A stretch of DNA of 57,620 bases from Pseudomonadota bacterium (GCA_021785795.1 JAJYEK010000010.1:1-57620); one strand, 5' to 3'. Positions 25,991 through 34,760 are shown, numbered from the stretch's first letter. Numbers and translations are program-made. The notes: generated from the sequence alone by a model not told the origin.

Positions 25991-26611
25991 ATGGCAGACA
26001 CCAACGAAAACCAGAAAGACGCACCCAATCCGGGCCGACGGCGATTTCTGACAGCGGCCACGTCCGTTGTCGGCGCGGCGGTGGCCGGAACAACAGTAGT
26101 TGCCATGATAGAGAGCCTTGAGCCGACGGCTGCCGAAGCGGCGGCGGCGTCGACTTCGGTCAATCTCGCGCCAATCGAACCCGGAATGCAGGTGACAGTG
26201 CCATGGCAGAAGAAGCCGGCTATCATCGTGAACCGGACTCCCGAGATGCTCGCAACCCTCGTCGAGGCGGAGCAGAAAAACCTGCTGAAGGATCCCAAGT
26301 GCGATGTGCCCCAGCAGCCTCCATATTGTCGCAACCGTTTCCGCTCGCGCAAACCGGAGTGGCTGGTCATGGTACGGATCTGCACCCATCTGTGCTGCAT
26401 CCCGCATTATCGGCCGAAGCCCGCGAGCGTCACGTCTTGGTGGCTGGGCGGCTTCTACTGCCCCTGCCACGGATCAATGTATGACCTGTCCGGGCGCGTG
26501 ATCAATGGCTCCCCGGCACCCCACAACATGGCTGTTCCCGAATACGAGTATTCGGCCGATGGCAAGGTGGTGACCATCACGTCGATGTACAAGAAGGCAC
26601 ACCTGTGCTAG
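25991..26611 (+). CDS. petA: Rieske iron-sulfur subunit of cytochrome bc1, CTHLCC variant
   Basis: 206 residues from ATG 25991 with GAGGAGA upstream. A twin-arginine-type N-terminus (GRRRFLTAATSVVGAAVAG) serves as export signal and membrane anchor. Cluster-binding boxes are CTHLCC (131-136) and CPCHG (157-161), followed by the SPAPHNM proline loop. The usual first box is CTHLGC; the glycine before the disulfide cysteine is a third cysteine here. Two further cysteines (104, 113) are present in an insertion before box 1. Transfers electrons from ubiquinol to cytochrome c1. Confidence 0.93.
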   Translation: MADTNENQKDAPNPGRRRFLTAATSVVGAAVAGTTVVAMIESLEPTAAEAAAASTSVNLAPIEPGMQVTVPWQKKPAIIVNRTPEMLATLVEAEQKNLLKDPKCDVPQQPPYCRNRFRSRKPEWLVMVRICTHLCCIPHYRPKPASVTSWWLGGFYCPCHGSMYDLSGRVINGSPAPHNMAVPEYEYSADGKVVTITSMYKKAHLC

Positions 26612-26643
26612 CTGGAATGCCGAGAAATATTTAGGAGGGTCGA

Positions 26644-27852
26644 ATGAGCAGGTTTGGTGACTGGGTGAACGAGCGCTTTCCGGCTCGCAAGATGATGCGC
26701 GAGCACATGACGGAGTACTACGCCCCGAAAAATTTCAACATATTCTATTACACGGGCTCCCTGCTGCTGCTCATGATTGTCCTGCAGCTGGTATCGGGAT
26801 TCCTGCTCATGGCCCATTATGTGCCGACGAGCCAGGGCGCCTTCGATTCCGTGCAGGGCATCATGTATGACACCAAGTGGGGCTGGCTGATCCGCTACAT
26901 GCACGTCGACGGCGTCTCGCTGATATTCATACTGCTGTATCTGCACATAGGACGCGGACTGCTCTACGGCTCCTACCGCAAGCCCCGCGAGCTGCTGTGG
27001 ATCATAGGCTACCTGACCTACATCATGATGATGGGCGAGGCATTCTTCGGCTATGTGCTGCCGTTCGGCAATCTCTCCTACTGGGCGGGGCAGGTCATCA
27101 CCTCGATCATCCACGCGATACCGTTCGTAGGGCCTGGCCTCACCACTCTTGCCCGGGGCGGTCCGGGCGTGGGCACCGCCACTCTGCAGCGGTTCCTGGC
27201 GCTGCACGCGGTGCTGTGGTTCATGATCATTGCCGCGCTGATCGTGATGCACATCCTGGCTCTCCATGAAGTCGGTTCGAACAATCCGGACGGGATCGAG
27301 ATCAAGGACAAGAAAGGGCCTGACGGTCATCCGCTGGATGGGATCCCGTTCCATCCCTATTACACGGTTAAGGATATTTTCGGTGTTGGTGTATGGCTGA
27401 CGGTCTTTGCCGCGATCATGTTCTACGCACCGACCATGCATGGCGTGTTCCTGGAACGCACCACGTTCTTCCGCGCCAATCCCATGGTGGGGCTGCCGGA
27501 CGTAACCCCGCCATGGTACCTTGCGCCGTACTACGCGATGTTGCGGGCGATACCGAACAAGTACTTCGGAATCGCGCTGATGGCCTTGGCGATCACGCTG
27601 CCGTTCTTGCTGCCCTGGCTTGATCGCAACCCGGTCCGTTCGTCACGGTACCGGCCCGTCTACCGCACGATGATCATCATCCTGGCCATCACATTCTTCA
27701 CGCTGGCCTGGGTGGGCGAGCAGCCTCCGCTCCCGAAGTACTTCATCATAGAACGCGTGGGTGCCGCACTTTACATCGGCTTCTACCTGCTGCTACCGAT
27801 AATAAGTTCAATCGAGCCGACCAGAAAGGTGCCGGAAAGGGTTAAGTCATGA
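26644..27852 (+). CDS. petB: Cytochrome b subunit of bc1 complex
   Basis: 402 residues with eight or nine hydrophobic helices. Recognisable are FNIFYYTGSLLLLMIVLQLVSGFLL, the heme-ligand helices containing MHVDGVSLIFILLYLHIGRGLLYGSY and LALHAVLWFMIIAALIVMHILALHEVGSNNPDG, the Qo-site region (MMGEAFFGYVLPFGNLSYWAG) with the PPW motif variant in VTPPWYLAPYYAMLRAIPNK. Full-length bc1 type, not split as in b6f. GGAGG precedes the ATG. The stop overlaps the petC start (ATGA). Confidence 0.97.
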   Translation: MSRFGDWVNERFPARKMMREHMTEYYAPKNFNIFYYTGSLLLLMIVLQLVSGFLLMAHYVPTSQGAFDSVQGIMYDTKWGWLIRYMHVDGVSLIFILLYLHIGRGLLYGSYRKPRELLWIIGYLTYIMMMGEAFFGYVLPFGNLSYWAGQVITSIIHAIPFVGPGLTTLARGGPGVGTATLQRFLALHAVLWFMIIAALIVMHILALHEVGSNNPDGIEIKDKKGPDGHPLDGIPFHPYYTVKDIFGVGVWLTVFAAIMFYAPTMHGVFLERTTFFRANPMVGLPDVTPPWYLAPYYAMLRAIPNKYFGIALMALAITLPFLLPWLDRNPVRSSRYRPVYRTMIIILAITFFTLAWVGEQPPLPKYFIIERVGAALYIGFYLLLPIISSIEPTRKVPERVKS

Positions 27853-28565
27853 CAAGAAAAGCATGGGTAAGTGCAGCTGGGGGCCTGCTGGCCTGGCTTG
27901 TGGCGGGCTGCGCAATGGCAGCACCGCAGTACTCCTTCAGCAAGCCGATGGTGGTTGCCGGAGCGAGGCTTTTTGCCGAGCACTGCAGCGCCTGTCATTC
28001 AGTGAGCTCTCTGCGCTACAACCGTCTGTCGCAACTCGGCATGAGCAAGGCAGATATCGAAAAGGAGATCATGCTGCCAAACGGCGCCAATTATCTGAAG
28101 GGCATGGAGCCCACGATGAACATGGCTGACGCCACGAAATGGTTTGGTATTCCGCCACCGAACCTGAGTCACATCGTGCGCGCCAGGGGAGAGAACTGGA
28201 TATACACCTACCTGACGTCCTTCTACTGGGATCCCAAGCGTCCGTCGGGCTGGAACAACCACCTCTTCCCGAACGTTGCCATGCCCAACATCCTTGCGCC
28301 CTGGGGTGGTACTTACGCCAAGAACGGCAAGCTTCTGCAGCAGGGTCTCGAGTCGCCGGCCGTCTACCACAGACAGGTAGCCGAAATCGTCGACTTTCTG
28401 CGCTACGCGAGTGATCCGTCGGTATTTGAGCGGCATGCGATTGGCCCCTACGTGCTCGGTGCACTGGTCCTGCTCACCCTGCTCGCTTATCTCCTCAAGA
28501 GGGAATACTGGAAGGATGTTCACCACGGCACCTCCGGCAAAAAGGGGAACGGCACAAAACACTAA
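27849..28565 (+). CDS. petC: Cytochrome c1 subunit of bc1 complex
   Basis: 238 residues. Signal peptide (to about 25), single heme c site CSACH (46-50), the conserved RYNRLSQLG-type segment, NLSHIVRARGENWIYTYLTSFYWDPKRPSGWNN, and the axial-methionine region LFPNVAMPNILAPWGG. A C-terminal membrane anchor (YVLGALVLLTLLAYLLK) is followed by a lysine-rich end. Translationally coupled to petB. A 261-base gap, with no terminator seen, leads to hip. Confidence 0.95.
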   Translation: MTRKAWVSAAGGLLAWLVAGCAMAAPQYSFSKPMVVAGARLFAEHCSACHSVSSLRYNRLSQLGMSKADIEKEIMLPNGANYLKGMEPTMNMADATKWFGIPPPNLSHIVRARGENWIYTYLTSFYWDPKRPSGWNNHLFPNVAMPNILAPWGGTYAKNGKLLQQGLESPAVYHRQVAEIVDFLRYASDPSVFERHAIGPYVLGALVLLTLLAYLLKREYWKDVHHGTSGKKGNGTKH

Positions 28566-28693
28566 GCAGGTGGCCGGCCGGAATCATGGGATGCGATCTT
28601 GCCCGCCCCGGTCGGTTGATATAAGCCGGTACGCAACGGACTGCGTGCCGCGTCTCCATGGACCGGAACCGGCATTGGGATTATTCTAGCGAT

Positions 28694-28705
28694 TCCTCGC
28701 GAGGA
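28694..28705. repeat. 12-bp perfect palindrome upstream of hip
   Basis: TCCTCGCGAGGA is fully self-complementary and lies in the petC-hip spacer, 120 bases before the hip start. It may be an operator or a processing hairpin separating petABC and hip expression. Confidence 0.3.
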
Positions 28706-28826
28706 GGAGCGGGAAACCGTGCCGGAGCGCGAAACGGAAGCGGGTACCATGGGTCCACCCTGGCTACCTGGTCCACACCGCACGGCAACCCGAAGCATTG
28801 CAATCAATCAATGGAGGTAGAGATAG

Positions 28827-29117
28827 ATGACTGACAGTTTCGACAAAAAGGTCTCCCGCCGCTCACTGCTGAAGAGCGCCGCATTGGTAGCGGGCGTCGC
28901 AGCGGTGCCCGGCCTCTTGGCATCGAAGCAGGCCCTGGCCGGCAAGGTCCCGAAGGCCGCCATGCAGTACCGCGACCATCCTAATGGCAACAAGGAATGC
29001 AGAATCTGCATGCAGTTCATTCCCGGGCCGAACCCGAAGGCTAACGGATCCTGCAAGGTTGTCGCGGGCTCAATCAGTCCGCACGGCTACTGCATCGCCT
29101 GGGCGCCCAAGTCCTGA
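28827..29117 (+). CDS. hip: High-potential iron-sulfur protein (HiPIP)
   Basis: 96 residues. Twin-arginine signal SRRSLLKSAALVAG, then a small mature protein with four cysteines at 58, 61, 76 and 89 (C-X2-C-X14-C-X12-C) and the family ending GYCIAWAPK. HiPIPs carry one 4Fe-4S cluster at high potential and shuttle electrons from bc1 to oxidases or photosynthetic centres; the closest relatives by look are Iro/Hip of acidophilic iron and sulfur oxidisers. A GGAGG sits 10 bases before the ATG. It closes the pet operon ahead of a strong terminator. Confidence 0.95.
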   Translation: MTDSFDKKVSRRSLLKSAALVAGVAAVPGLLASKQALAGKVPKAAMQYRDHPNGNKECRICMQFIPGPNPKANGSCKVVAGSISPHGYCIAWAPKS

Positions 29118-29175
29118 TCTGCACGTAACCCGGCCGGACACAGGGCAGAGCCGGGGCGGGAGCAGTGAAAACACG

Positions 29176-29206
29176 GGGCGGGTCCCTCTGGACCCGCCCT
29201 TTTTTT
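29176..29206 (+). terminator. Intrinsic terminator of the cycA-sdrA-petABC-hip region
   Basis: A 10-bp perfect stem GGGCGGGTCC (29176-29185) with GGACCCGCCC (29190-29199), CTCT loop, followed by seven T (29200-29206). Textbook rho-independent terminator, about 60 bases after the hip stop. Confidence 0.93.
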
Positions 29207-29255
29207 ATTCGCCGGGATGCTGTTCTCCGTACGACGTCAGGGCGATAATCGTGCC

Positions 29256-29639
29256 ATGCTGACTTCCTGCCCCTTCTGCAGCCTGTCTGCAGACAGGATT
29301 ATCTCTTCTGACCGATTCGGCGTCACCATCCGTGACACGTTTCCCGTATCGGCCGGACACATGCTGATCATTCCGCGACGCCACGTCCGCTCATTCTTCG
29401 AACTGCAACCGGAAGAGAGGCAGTCGCTGCTGTTTCTGCTGGATAAGTCCAGGCAGCTGCTCGATCAGGAATTCAGGCCGGACGCCTACAACATCGGAAT
29501 CAACGATGGCGCGGCTGCGGGGCAGACCATACCGCACCTTCACATCCACCTGATCCCGCGCTACCAGGGAGACTGTGCGGATCCCCGCGGCGGGGTGAGA
29601 TGGATTTTTCCCGACAAGGCGGCGTACTGGCCGAGGTAA
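29256..29639 (+). CDS. HIT-family hydrolase
   Basis: 127 residues from ATG 29256, which starts the family N-terminus MLTSCPFCSL (zinc-like cysteine pair). The histidine triad is HLHIHLIPR near residue 95-105, preceded by NIGINDGAAAGQTI. HIT proteins hydrolyse nucleotide phosphoramidates or dinucleoside polyphosphates; this one looks like the Fhit/HinT-like cytosolic type with FEL and RRHVRSFFEL. No clear Shine-Dalgarno is visible. Independent of the pet operon because it follows the terminator. Confidence 0.88.
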   Translation: MLTSCPFCSLSADRIISSDRFGVTIRDTFPVSAGHMLIIPRRHVRSFFELQPEERQSLLFLLDKSRQLLDQEFRPDAYNIGINDGAAAGQTIPHLHIHLIPRYQGDCADPRGGVRWIFPDKAAYWPR

Positions 29640-29885
29640 GCACGGACACGACGGTCAGCTCTGGTGTATCGGCCGCGGCGACAGACCGCCTGGCCACGTC
29701 TCCAGGCGGCGAATCTGCGAACCGGAGCGGTACCGGCGCCAGGAACGGGATCTGGCCTGCAATGATGGACCCCGGGCGGCGGTCGTCCACCTCGTCCGCC
29801 GCAGGATGGGCTGCGCAAACGCAACGGCCGGCACACGTGCCCTTCGGGCGCAATCGTTCCCGGCCGACGGTCGCATACGGGCTTG

Positions 29886-30485
29886 CTATCGCCGGCGCTG
29901 ATAGGTTCCCATCAGCTCCTGCTGCGCCAGCACATGGCCCCGCATTGCCTTCTCGAGCACTGCTTTCGTCGGCTGCGCCAGATCGGGCAAAACGGCGTCC
30001 AGGGCATACAACTTCTCGAAATAGCGATGCCGGCCGATGGGTGGACAGGGTCCGCCGTAACCGGGGCGCTTCCAGTCGTTGATGCCCTCGCGCGTACCCT
30101 GGGGCAGATTTGCGCTGTGCGCAGCTTCCGGAAGACCGGCAGCGTCGGGAGGGATGTTGTAAAGCACCCAGTGCACCCACGTCATTTTCGGGTCCGCCGG
30201 ATCCGGCGCATCGGGGTCATCCATGATGAGCACGAGACTTTTGGTCCCTGCAGGGACTCCGCTCCAGTTCAGAGGCGGCGAGACATCCGCACCGTCACAG
30301 GTGTAGCGGGCGGGAATCTCGCCGTCGGACTTGAACGCCGGTGACGTGATCGTGAATTTCATCGCGTGGTCCTCGTGGCGCGCAGCCGGGAAAGCGGCGT
30401 GCTGTGCCCATGCCGCCCCGGCCAGAAAGGCAAGCATGACAGCAGGCATCGTGGCGCGAATCCGGTATCGGCTGACGCGGTGCAT
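29886..30485 (-). CDS. YbhB/YbcL-type PEBP family protein, exported
   Basis: 199 residues with a signal peptide (about residues 12-28, AFLAGAAWAQ). PEBP signatures are PARYTCDGADVSPPLNWSGVP, SLVLIMDDPDAPDP, WVHWVLYNIP and the ligand-site GYGGPCPPIGRHRYFEKLYALD. Bacterial members are related to phosphatidylethanolamine-binding / Raf-kinase-inhibitor proteins, but their physiological ligand is not known. Convergent with the HIT gene, upstream neighbour mlaA is on the same strand. Confidence 0.9.
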   Translation of the reverse strand: MHRVSRYRIRATMPAVMLAFLAGAAWAQHAAFPAARHEDHAMKFTITSPAFKSDGEIPARYTCDGADVSPPLNWSGVPAGTKSLVLIMDDPDAPDPADPKMTWVHWVLYNIPPDAAGLPEAAHSANLPQGTREGINDWKRPGYGGPCPPIGRHRYFEKLYALDAVLPDLAQPTKAVLEKAMRGHVLAQQELMGTYQRRR

Positions 30486-30566
30486 TGCGATCGTTCCAGG
30501 CAGATCCTCGTCCTCAGATCATACCTCCGGGCACAGACTCCGCGCCAATTCCGGTTGCTATGGCGC

Positions 30567-31469
30567 TCACTGGTCCTGCTTTGCCGGAGCCGGAGCCAAA
30601 CCCGGTGCGGGCGGGGCGGACGGCGTAGCACCCGTACCGGGCGGCGGTCCGTTGTCATCCGGAGATTCATCACCGGGAAACGCCGGCATCGGCGGGCTGC
30701 CGTTATAAATGAGGTTGAGCCGCTGCTGAAGATAGGCCTCCCGCACGAATGTATACATGTTCGGACCCGCCGCCTGTTCCAGCACGCTGCTCGCACCAAG
30801 CAGGTTGGCCCGGGTGTTGACGGCGTTCAGAATCCTCAAGCTCCAGCGCCAGTTGCCGCTGTTCAGGTAGTCGACCGGATAGGTGTAATAGTCGGCGACC
30901 ATGCCGAAGCTGTCCCGCAGATCACTGGGTCCAAGGATGGGCCACACGATATAGGGTCCGGGCGGCACGCCCCACACGCCGAGGGTCATGCCAAAATCGG
31001 CCTCATGTGGTTTCAGGCCCAGCCGCCGCGCCGGATCAAACAGGCCAGCCAGACCGACCGTCGAATTGACCACGAACCGGCCCGTATCGGATGCAGTGCG
31101 TACGAGCTTTCCCTGCAGCATGTCGTTCACAATTACGGTAGGTTCGAGCAGGTTGTTGAAGAAACGCGTGACACCGCCCCGCACCGGAGACGGCAGTACA
31201 TCGCTGTATCCCACCGCAACAGGCTTGAGCAGGTATTTGTCGAACGTCTCGTTGAATGCGAACATCGCGCGGTTGTAGGACTCCAGAGGATCGTATGCCG
31301 ACTGATCCGAGGAATCCCCGGGCTGCCGGTGATTCAGCGTGGCACATCCACCGAGAATCAAAGGAAGCGCGAGCAGCGCACACGACAGAAGCCTGCGCCG
31401 CGCTGGAACACCAAGCTGGCCGGCATCACGGTCCGGCCGCAGGGATTGGAGTGCATCGTTGTAGGTCAT
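30567..31469 (-). CDS. mlaA: MlaA (VacJ) outer-membrane lipid-asymmetry lipoprotein
   Basis: 300 residues from ATG 31469. N-terminal lipoprotein signal with lipobox LGGC (LALPLILGGCATL). MlaA hallmarks: DPLESYNRAMFAFNETFDKYLLKPVAVGY, RFFNNLLEPTVIVNDMLQGK, DTGRFVVNSTVGLAGLFDPA, and DFGMTLGVWGVPPGPYIVWPILGPSDLRD. It removes misplaced phospholipids from the outer leaflet with the Mla pathway. The last ~40 residues are a proline/alanine-rich low-complexity tail. The other mla genes are not in the window. Confidence 0.94.
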   Translation of the reverse strand: MTYNDALQSLRPDRDAGQLGVPARRRLLSCALLALPLILGGCATLNHRQPGDSSDQSAYDPLESYNRAMFAFNETFDKYLLKPVAVGYSDVLPSPVRGGVTRFFNNLLEPTVIVNDMLQGKLVRTASDTGRFVVNSTVGLAGLFDPARRLGLKPHEADFGMTLGVWGVPPGPYIVWPILGPSDLRDSFGMVADYYTYPVDYLNSGNWRWSLRILNAVNTRANLLGASSVLEQAAGPNMYTFVREAYLQQRLNLIYNGSPPMPAFPGDESPDDNGPPPGTGATPSAPPAPGLAPAPAKQDQ

Positions 31470-31670
31470 ACGGGCCTTCCAGTAGGTTATTATCTTGTTA
31501 CCTGAGTCCGCAGCCGGCACGCACAGGATGCCCGGGCGCTGGCGCAGGACGTTCCGTGTTCCGCCCGCCGCCACGGCGTGGCACTCTACCAGACAGCACT
31601 GACTTCACCAACGCAGACGGCATTCATGCCGCACTGCCAAAACCCCCGCGCTGTGGCAATATTAGAGGCC

Positions 31671-32333
31671 ATGTCGGCAATCCCAATTCGTGGCCTGGTA
31701 CTCGCGGGAGGTCGTTCGCGCCGCTTCGGCGGCGTCGACAAGACGTTTGCCGAACTCTGCGGCAGACCGTTGTGGGAACACGTGCTGACACGACTCGCGC
31801 CGCAGGTGGATGCCATGGCGATCAGCAGTAACGACCGGTCTGGCCGTCTCGAAACCTGCCTGCACCAATTCGCCGGGCCCTTGCGCTTCCGGGCGGGCAG
31901 CGCCGAACCGGCATCTGTAGCCGTTATTCCAGACCTCATCGCCGGACATCTCGGTCCGCTCGCAGGCATCCATGCCGGGCTCCGTGCCTGGCCGGACTGC
32001 TTCCTGGCGACGGTCGCGGTAGACCTGCCTTTCATCCCGCCGAACCTGGTCGAACGACTCGTTGCCGGTCTTCGCAGTGGACGCTGCGCCTACGCGACCG
32101 ATGGAACGCGGCATGCCCTGGCCGTGCTGTGGGGTCCAGGCAACGCCGCCAGCGTGGAAGCTTTCCTGAGCAAGGGGGGACGCAGCGTGCATGAATGGCT
32201 GGAAAGAAACGGTGATCCGGTGCGGTTCACGGCACCTGCGGACGGCACACTGTTCTCCAACATCAACACTCCTCACGATCTGGAGCTGGCCGAACGCCAA
32301 TTGCAGGAAAGCGGCCACTGCCGGGACGAATGA
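31671..32333 (+). CDS. mobA: Molybdenum cofactor guanylyltransferase
   Basis: 220 residues from ATG 31671; TAGAGG lies upstream and the following residues reach the nucleotide-binding motif LVLAGGRSRRFGGVDKTFAEL. Also LGPLAGIHAGLRAWP, VAVDLPFIPPNLVERL and the terminal FSNINTPHDLELAE. MobA links GMP to molybdopterin for bis-MGD enzymes such as periplasmic sulfur or nitrate oxidoreductases. Single gene between divergent mlaA and convergent oxidoreductase. Confidence 0.92.
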   Translation: MSAIPIRGLVLAGGRSRRFGGVDKTFAELCGRPLWEHVLTRLAPQVDAMAISSNDRSGRLETCLHQFAGPLRFRAGSAEPASVAVIPDLIAGHLGPLAGIHAGLRAWPDCFLATVAVDLPFIPPNLVERLVAGLRSGRCAYATDGTRHALAVLWGPGNAASVEAFLSKGGRSVHEWLERNGDPVRFTAPADGTLFSNINTPHDLELAERQLQESGHCRDE

Positions 32334-32363
32334 ACCCTTGCCATGCCCTTTTCCACCGGCCTC

Positions 32364-32933
32364 TCAGGCGAGCGCCCGGCCGGTTCTGCGTACGGTCTCG
32401 AGCCACGCTTCGCGCCGTTCCTTGCTCGCGGCCCGCAACGGCCCGACCGCGGTGATGCGTACCGGGCTGATGCCGCAGAACTTGAGAACTGCCCTTTTCA
32501 TGATCTTGTGCGCCGGCTCCCCGAAAATCCAGCGGTAAATGAAAGGCGCTGAATTCATTGTGACGATGAGGCGCGCGCTACGGCCCTTCAGCAGTCTGTC
32601 CCAGAATCGCGAATTGTCGGGAAAATTCACCGCAAAGCCAGGAACGAAGGTGCGCTCTATGAATCCCTTGAGCAGGGCCGGTATGGTGCCCCACATGATC
32701 GGATAGACAAAGACAAGGTGTTCGGCCCACAGGATCGCGTCGCGCGCCTGGGCGATGTCGGTCTCAACTGGACCGGCAACGGCACGTACCGGGTCGAATT
32801 TCATCTCCGCCAGCACCAGCTGCCGCACTTCAGCCCGGGATTCCCCGGCACCCTGCGCATACGCGCTGGCCAAGGCACCGCAATAGCTTGAGGGCGCGGG
32901 ATGGGCCAGGATCACGAGTATCTTGCGTTTCAT
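32364..32933 (-). CDS. NAD(P)H oxidoreductase, flavodoxin-like quinone reductase
   Basis: 189 residues from ATG 32933. KILVILAHPAPSSYC at the N-terminus, AEHLVFVYPIMWGTIPALLKGFIERTFVPGFAV in the middle, and a flavin-site MNSAPFIYRWIFGEP segment place it in the MdaB/KefF/NQO1-like family that reduces quinones using FMN or FAD. A protective or accessory electron-transfer function is likely; the exact acceptor is unknown. Confidence 0.85.
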   Translation of the reverse strand: MKRKILVILAHPAPSSYCGALASAYAQGAGESRAEVRQLVLAEMKFDPVRAVAGPVETDIAQARDAILWAEHLVFVYPIMWGTIPALLKGFIERTFVPGFAVNFPDNSRFWDRLLKGRSARLIVTMNSAPFIYRWIFGEPAHKIMKRAVLKFCGISPVRITAVGPLRAASKERREAWLETVRRTGRALA

Positions 32934-33221
32934 CTTACACCTCGGCAAAAGTGGCCGTGCGGACGGCGCCCTGACTGCACGCGGTATGCGGACCGCGCTG
33001 CGGGCACAATTTTACACGCTTCACCCGGCGCCACGACAGGATTGCGCGCTGCGGAACAGATCAGACCCGCACAGTCATGCGGCTGCGGAACCGGGCCGGC
33101 GATCGCGCGGGCTTCACGCTGTATGTTACGGCTCAGTCCGTGAATGAAGCGACGACGATGCTGCTCTGGGTTGGGACCGGCGCGCGGGCGGGGAGTTCAG
33201 GCCGGGAGCGTACTGAAGCGT

Positions 33222-33695
33222 TCAGGCGGTATCCGGCATCCGGCAACAGCGCAGGTCACGGCTCATGCGTACTGCCGTTTCGACACCGTGATAGTAACGC
33301 GGCAGGCACACCAGCTCACGGTAACCGAGCTTCCGATAGAAATTCCGGGCGCCCTGGTTGGCAGCACGCACCTCCAGGCTCACCACAAAGGTGCCGGCAA
33401 CCCGTGCCGATTCCTCCAGCCACTCGACCAAGCCACGCCCGACGCCCGCGCGCCGGCACTCCGGTGCGACCACCAGAAGACCGAGATGCGCGCTTGATTC
33501 GGCAAAATACATGACCGCGGCACCGGCGATGCCCCCCCGGGCGCGGGCCGTCAGGACGAGACTGTCTGGATCGCGTATGTGGCTGGCCACGCGCGTCTCG
33601 TTCCAGGACCATCCCGGCAAGCCGCCTTCGACGAACTGCCGCGACATCACCGCGATGCGACGCGCATCGGCCGTCTTGGCTAATACCATCTTCAT
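33222..33695 (-). CDS. GNAT-family N-acetyltransferase
   Basis: 157 residues. The acetyl-CoA loop is VAPECRRAGVGRGLVEWLEESA (R/Q-x-x-G-x-G/A), followed by SLEVRAANQGARNFYRKLGYRELVCLPRYYHG, the RimI-like pattern. Substrate cannot be told; RimI-type ribosomal-protein or small-molecule acetylation are options. Between it and the neighbours are spacers of 288 and 159 bases with nothing recognised. Confidence 0.82.
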   Translation of the reverse strand: MKMVLAKTADARRIAVMSRQFVEGGLPGWSWNETRVASHIRDPDSLVLTARARGGIAGAAVMYFAESSAHLGLLVVAPECRRAGVGRGLVEWLEESARVAGTFVVSLEVRAANQGARNFYRKLGYRELVCLPRYYHGVETAVRMSRDLRCCRMPDTA

Positions 33696-33854
33696 GGTAT
33701 ATAGATATTAACCGATACGCCGCAGCGCGCAATACAATACAACCTCGGATGTCGGGCAGGCAGGTCTCAGCAGCAATACGATGAGCGGGCGCCACGGCAC
33801 CGGGACAGATTCCGATACGGGGCGCACTCGCCGGCCACGCGCGCCCACCTGACC

Positions 33855-34760
33855 TCAGCGCCTGCCGCGCCCTATCCTACTCCCGCGGCGGCTGATCGCC
33901 CGCTGCGGCGGCTGGTCAGGCTTCCTGCCGGCGGCACGCGGGCCGGGGCGACGCGCCTGCGCCAGCGGAACATAGCCGATGCTGCGCATCAAGGATGCCG
34001 CCGCCGGCGCCTCCATATCCTCCCAGCGGCCGGGGCGCAGTCCGCGCGGCAGCGTAACCGAACCGTAGCGCACCCGGATCAGGCGACTGACCTTCAGCCC
34101 CGCCGCCTCCCACAACCGCCGCACTTCTCGGTTGCGTCCTTCCTTAAGCGTCACATGGTACCAGTGGTTGGCACCCTCGCCGCCGGCATCGGTGATGCTG
34201 TCAAAATGCGCCATGCCGTCGTCGAGCTCGATGCCCTCGTGCAGGCGCTGCAACGTGTCTGTCTGGAGTTTGCCCAAAACGCGAACCGCATATTCGCGCT
34301 CTATTCCGGCGCTGGGGTGCATCAGCCGGTTTGCAAGCTCGCCGTCGGTCGTCAGCAGGATCAACCCCTGGGTGTTGATGTCGAGGCGGCCAACTGCCAC
34401 CCACCTCCCATTGCGCAGGATTGGCAGGTGATCGAATATGGTGGCCCTGCCCCGCGGATCCGTGGCCGTGCAGATCTCGCCTTCCGGCTTGTTATAAAGG
34501 AGAATGCGGCGCTTTGCGCCGAAAGTCATACCGGCCGACAACGGCTGGCCATCGACACGAATCAGCTGGCCGGTACGGACTCGGTCGCCGCGGGATGCCG
34601 CGACCCCATCGATCGAAATCCGGCCTTCCTCGATCCAGCGCTCCATTTCGCGCCGGGATCCGATGCCGGCACGTGCCAGCACCTTGTGCAGCTTCTCTCC
34701 CTCCGGTGCCCCCCCGCGTGCAGGCGTCTTGTCGACGCGGTTGCGTCCAGCCGCACTCAC
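33855..34760 (-). CDS. rluB: 23S rRNA pseudouridine synthase B
   Basis: 301 residues from GTG 34760, overlapping the scpB stop (GTGA). An S4-like domain (EKLHKVLARAGIGSRREMERWIEEGRISIDG) precedes the RsuA-type synthase domain: YNKPEGEICTATDP, VGRLDINTQGLILLTTDGELANRLMHP with the catalytic Asp, and KEGRNREVRRLWEA. The C-terminus is arginine-rich. Modifies U2605 of 23S rRNA in E. coli. Last gene of the trpS-scpA-scpB-rluB chain. Confidence 0.94.
   Translation of the reverse strand: MSAAGRNRVDKTPARGGAPEGEKLHKVLARAGIGSRREMERWIEEGRISIDGVAASRGDRVRTGQLIRVDGQPLSAGMTFGAKRRILLYNKPEGEICTATDPRGRATIFDHLPILRNGRWVAVGRLDINTQGLILLTTDGELANRLMHPSAGIEREYAVRVLGKLQTDTLQRLHEGIELDDGMAHFDSITDAGGEGANHWYHVTLKEGRNREVRRLWEAAGLKVSRLIRVRYGSVTLPRGLRPGRWEDMEAPAAASLMRSIGYVPLAQARRPGPRAAGRKPDQPPQRAISRRGSRIGRGRR

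Noticed and set aside
28718..28819. 33-codon GTG frame after GAGGAGGAGC between petC and hip
   Set aside because: The purine run is part of a palindrome flank, the peptide has no recognisable features, and its end overlaps the hip ribosome-binding site.
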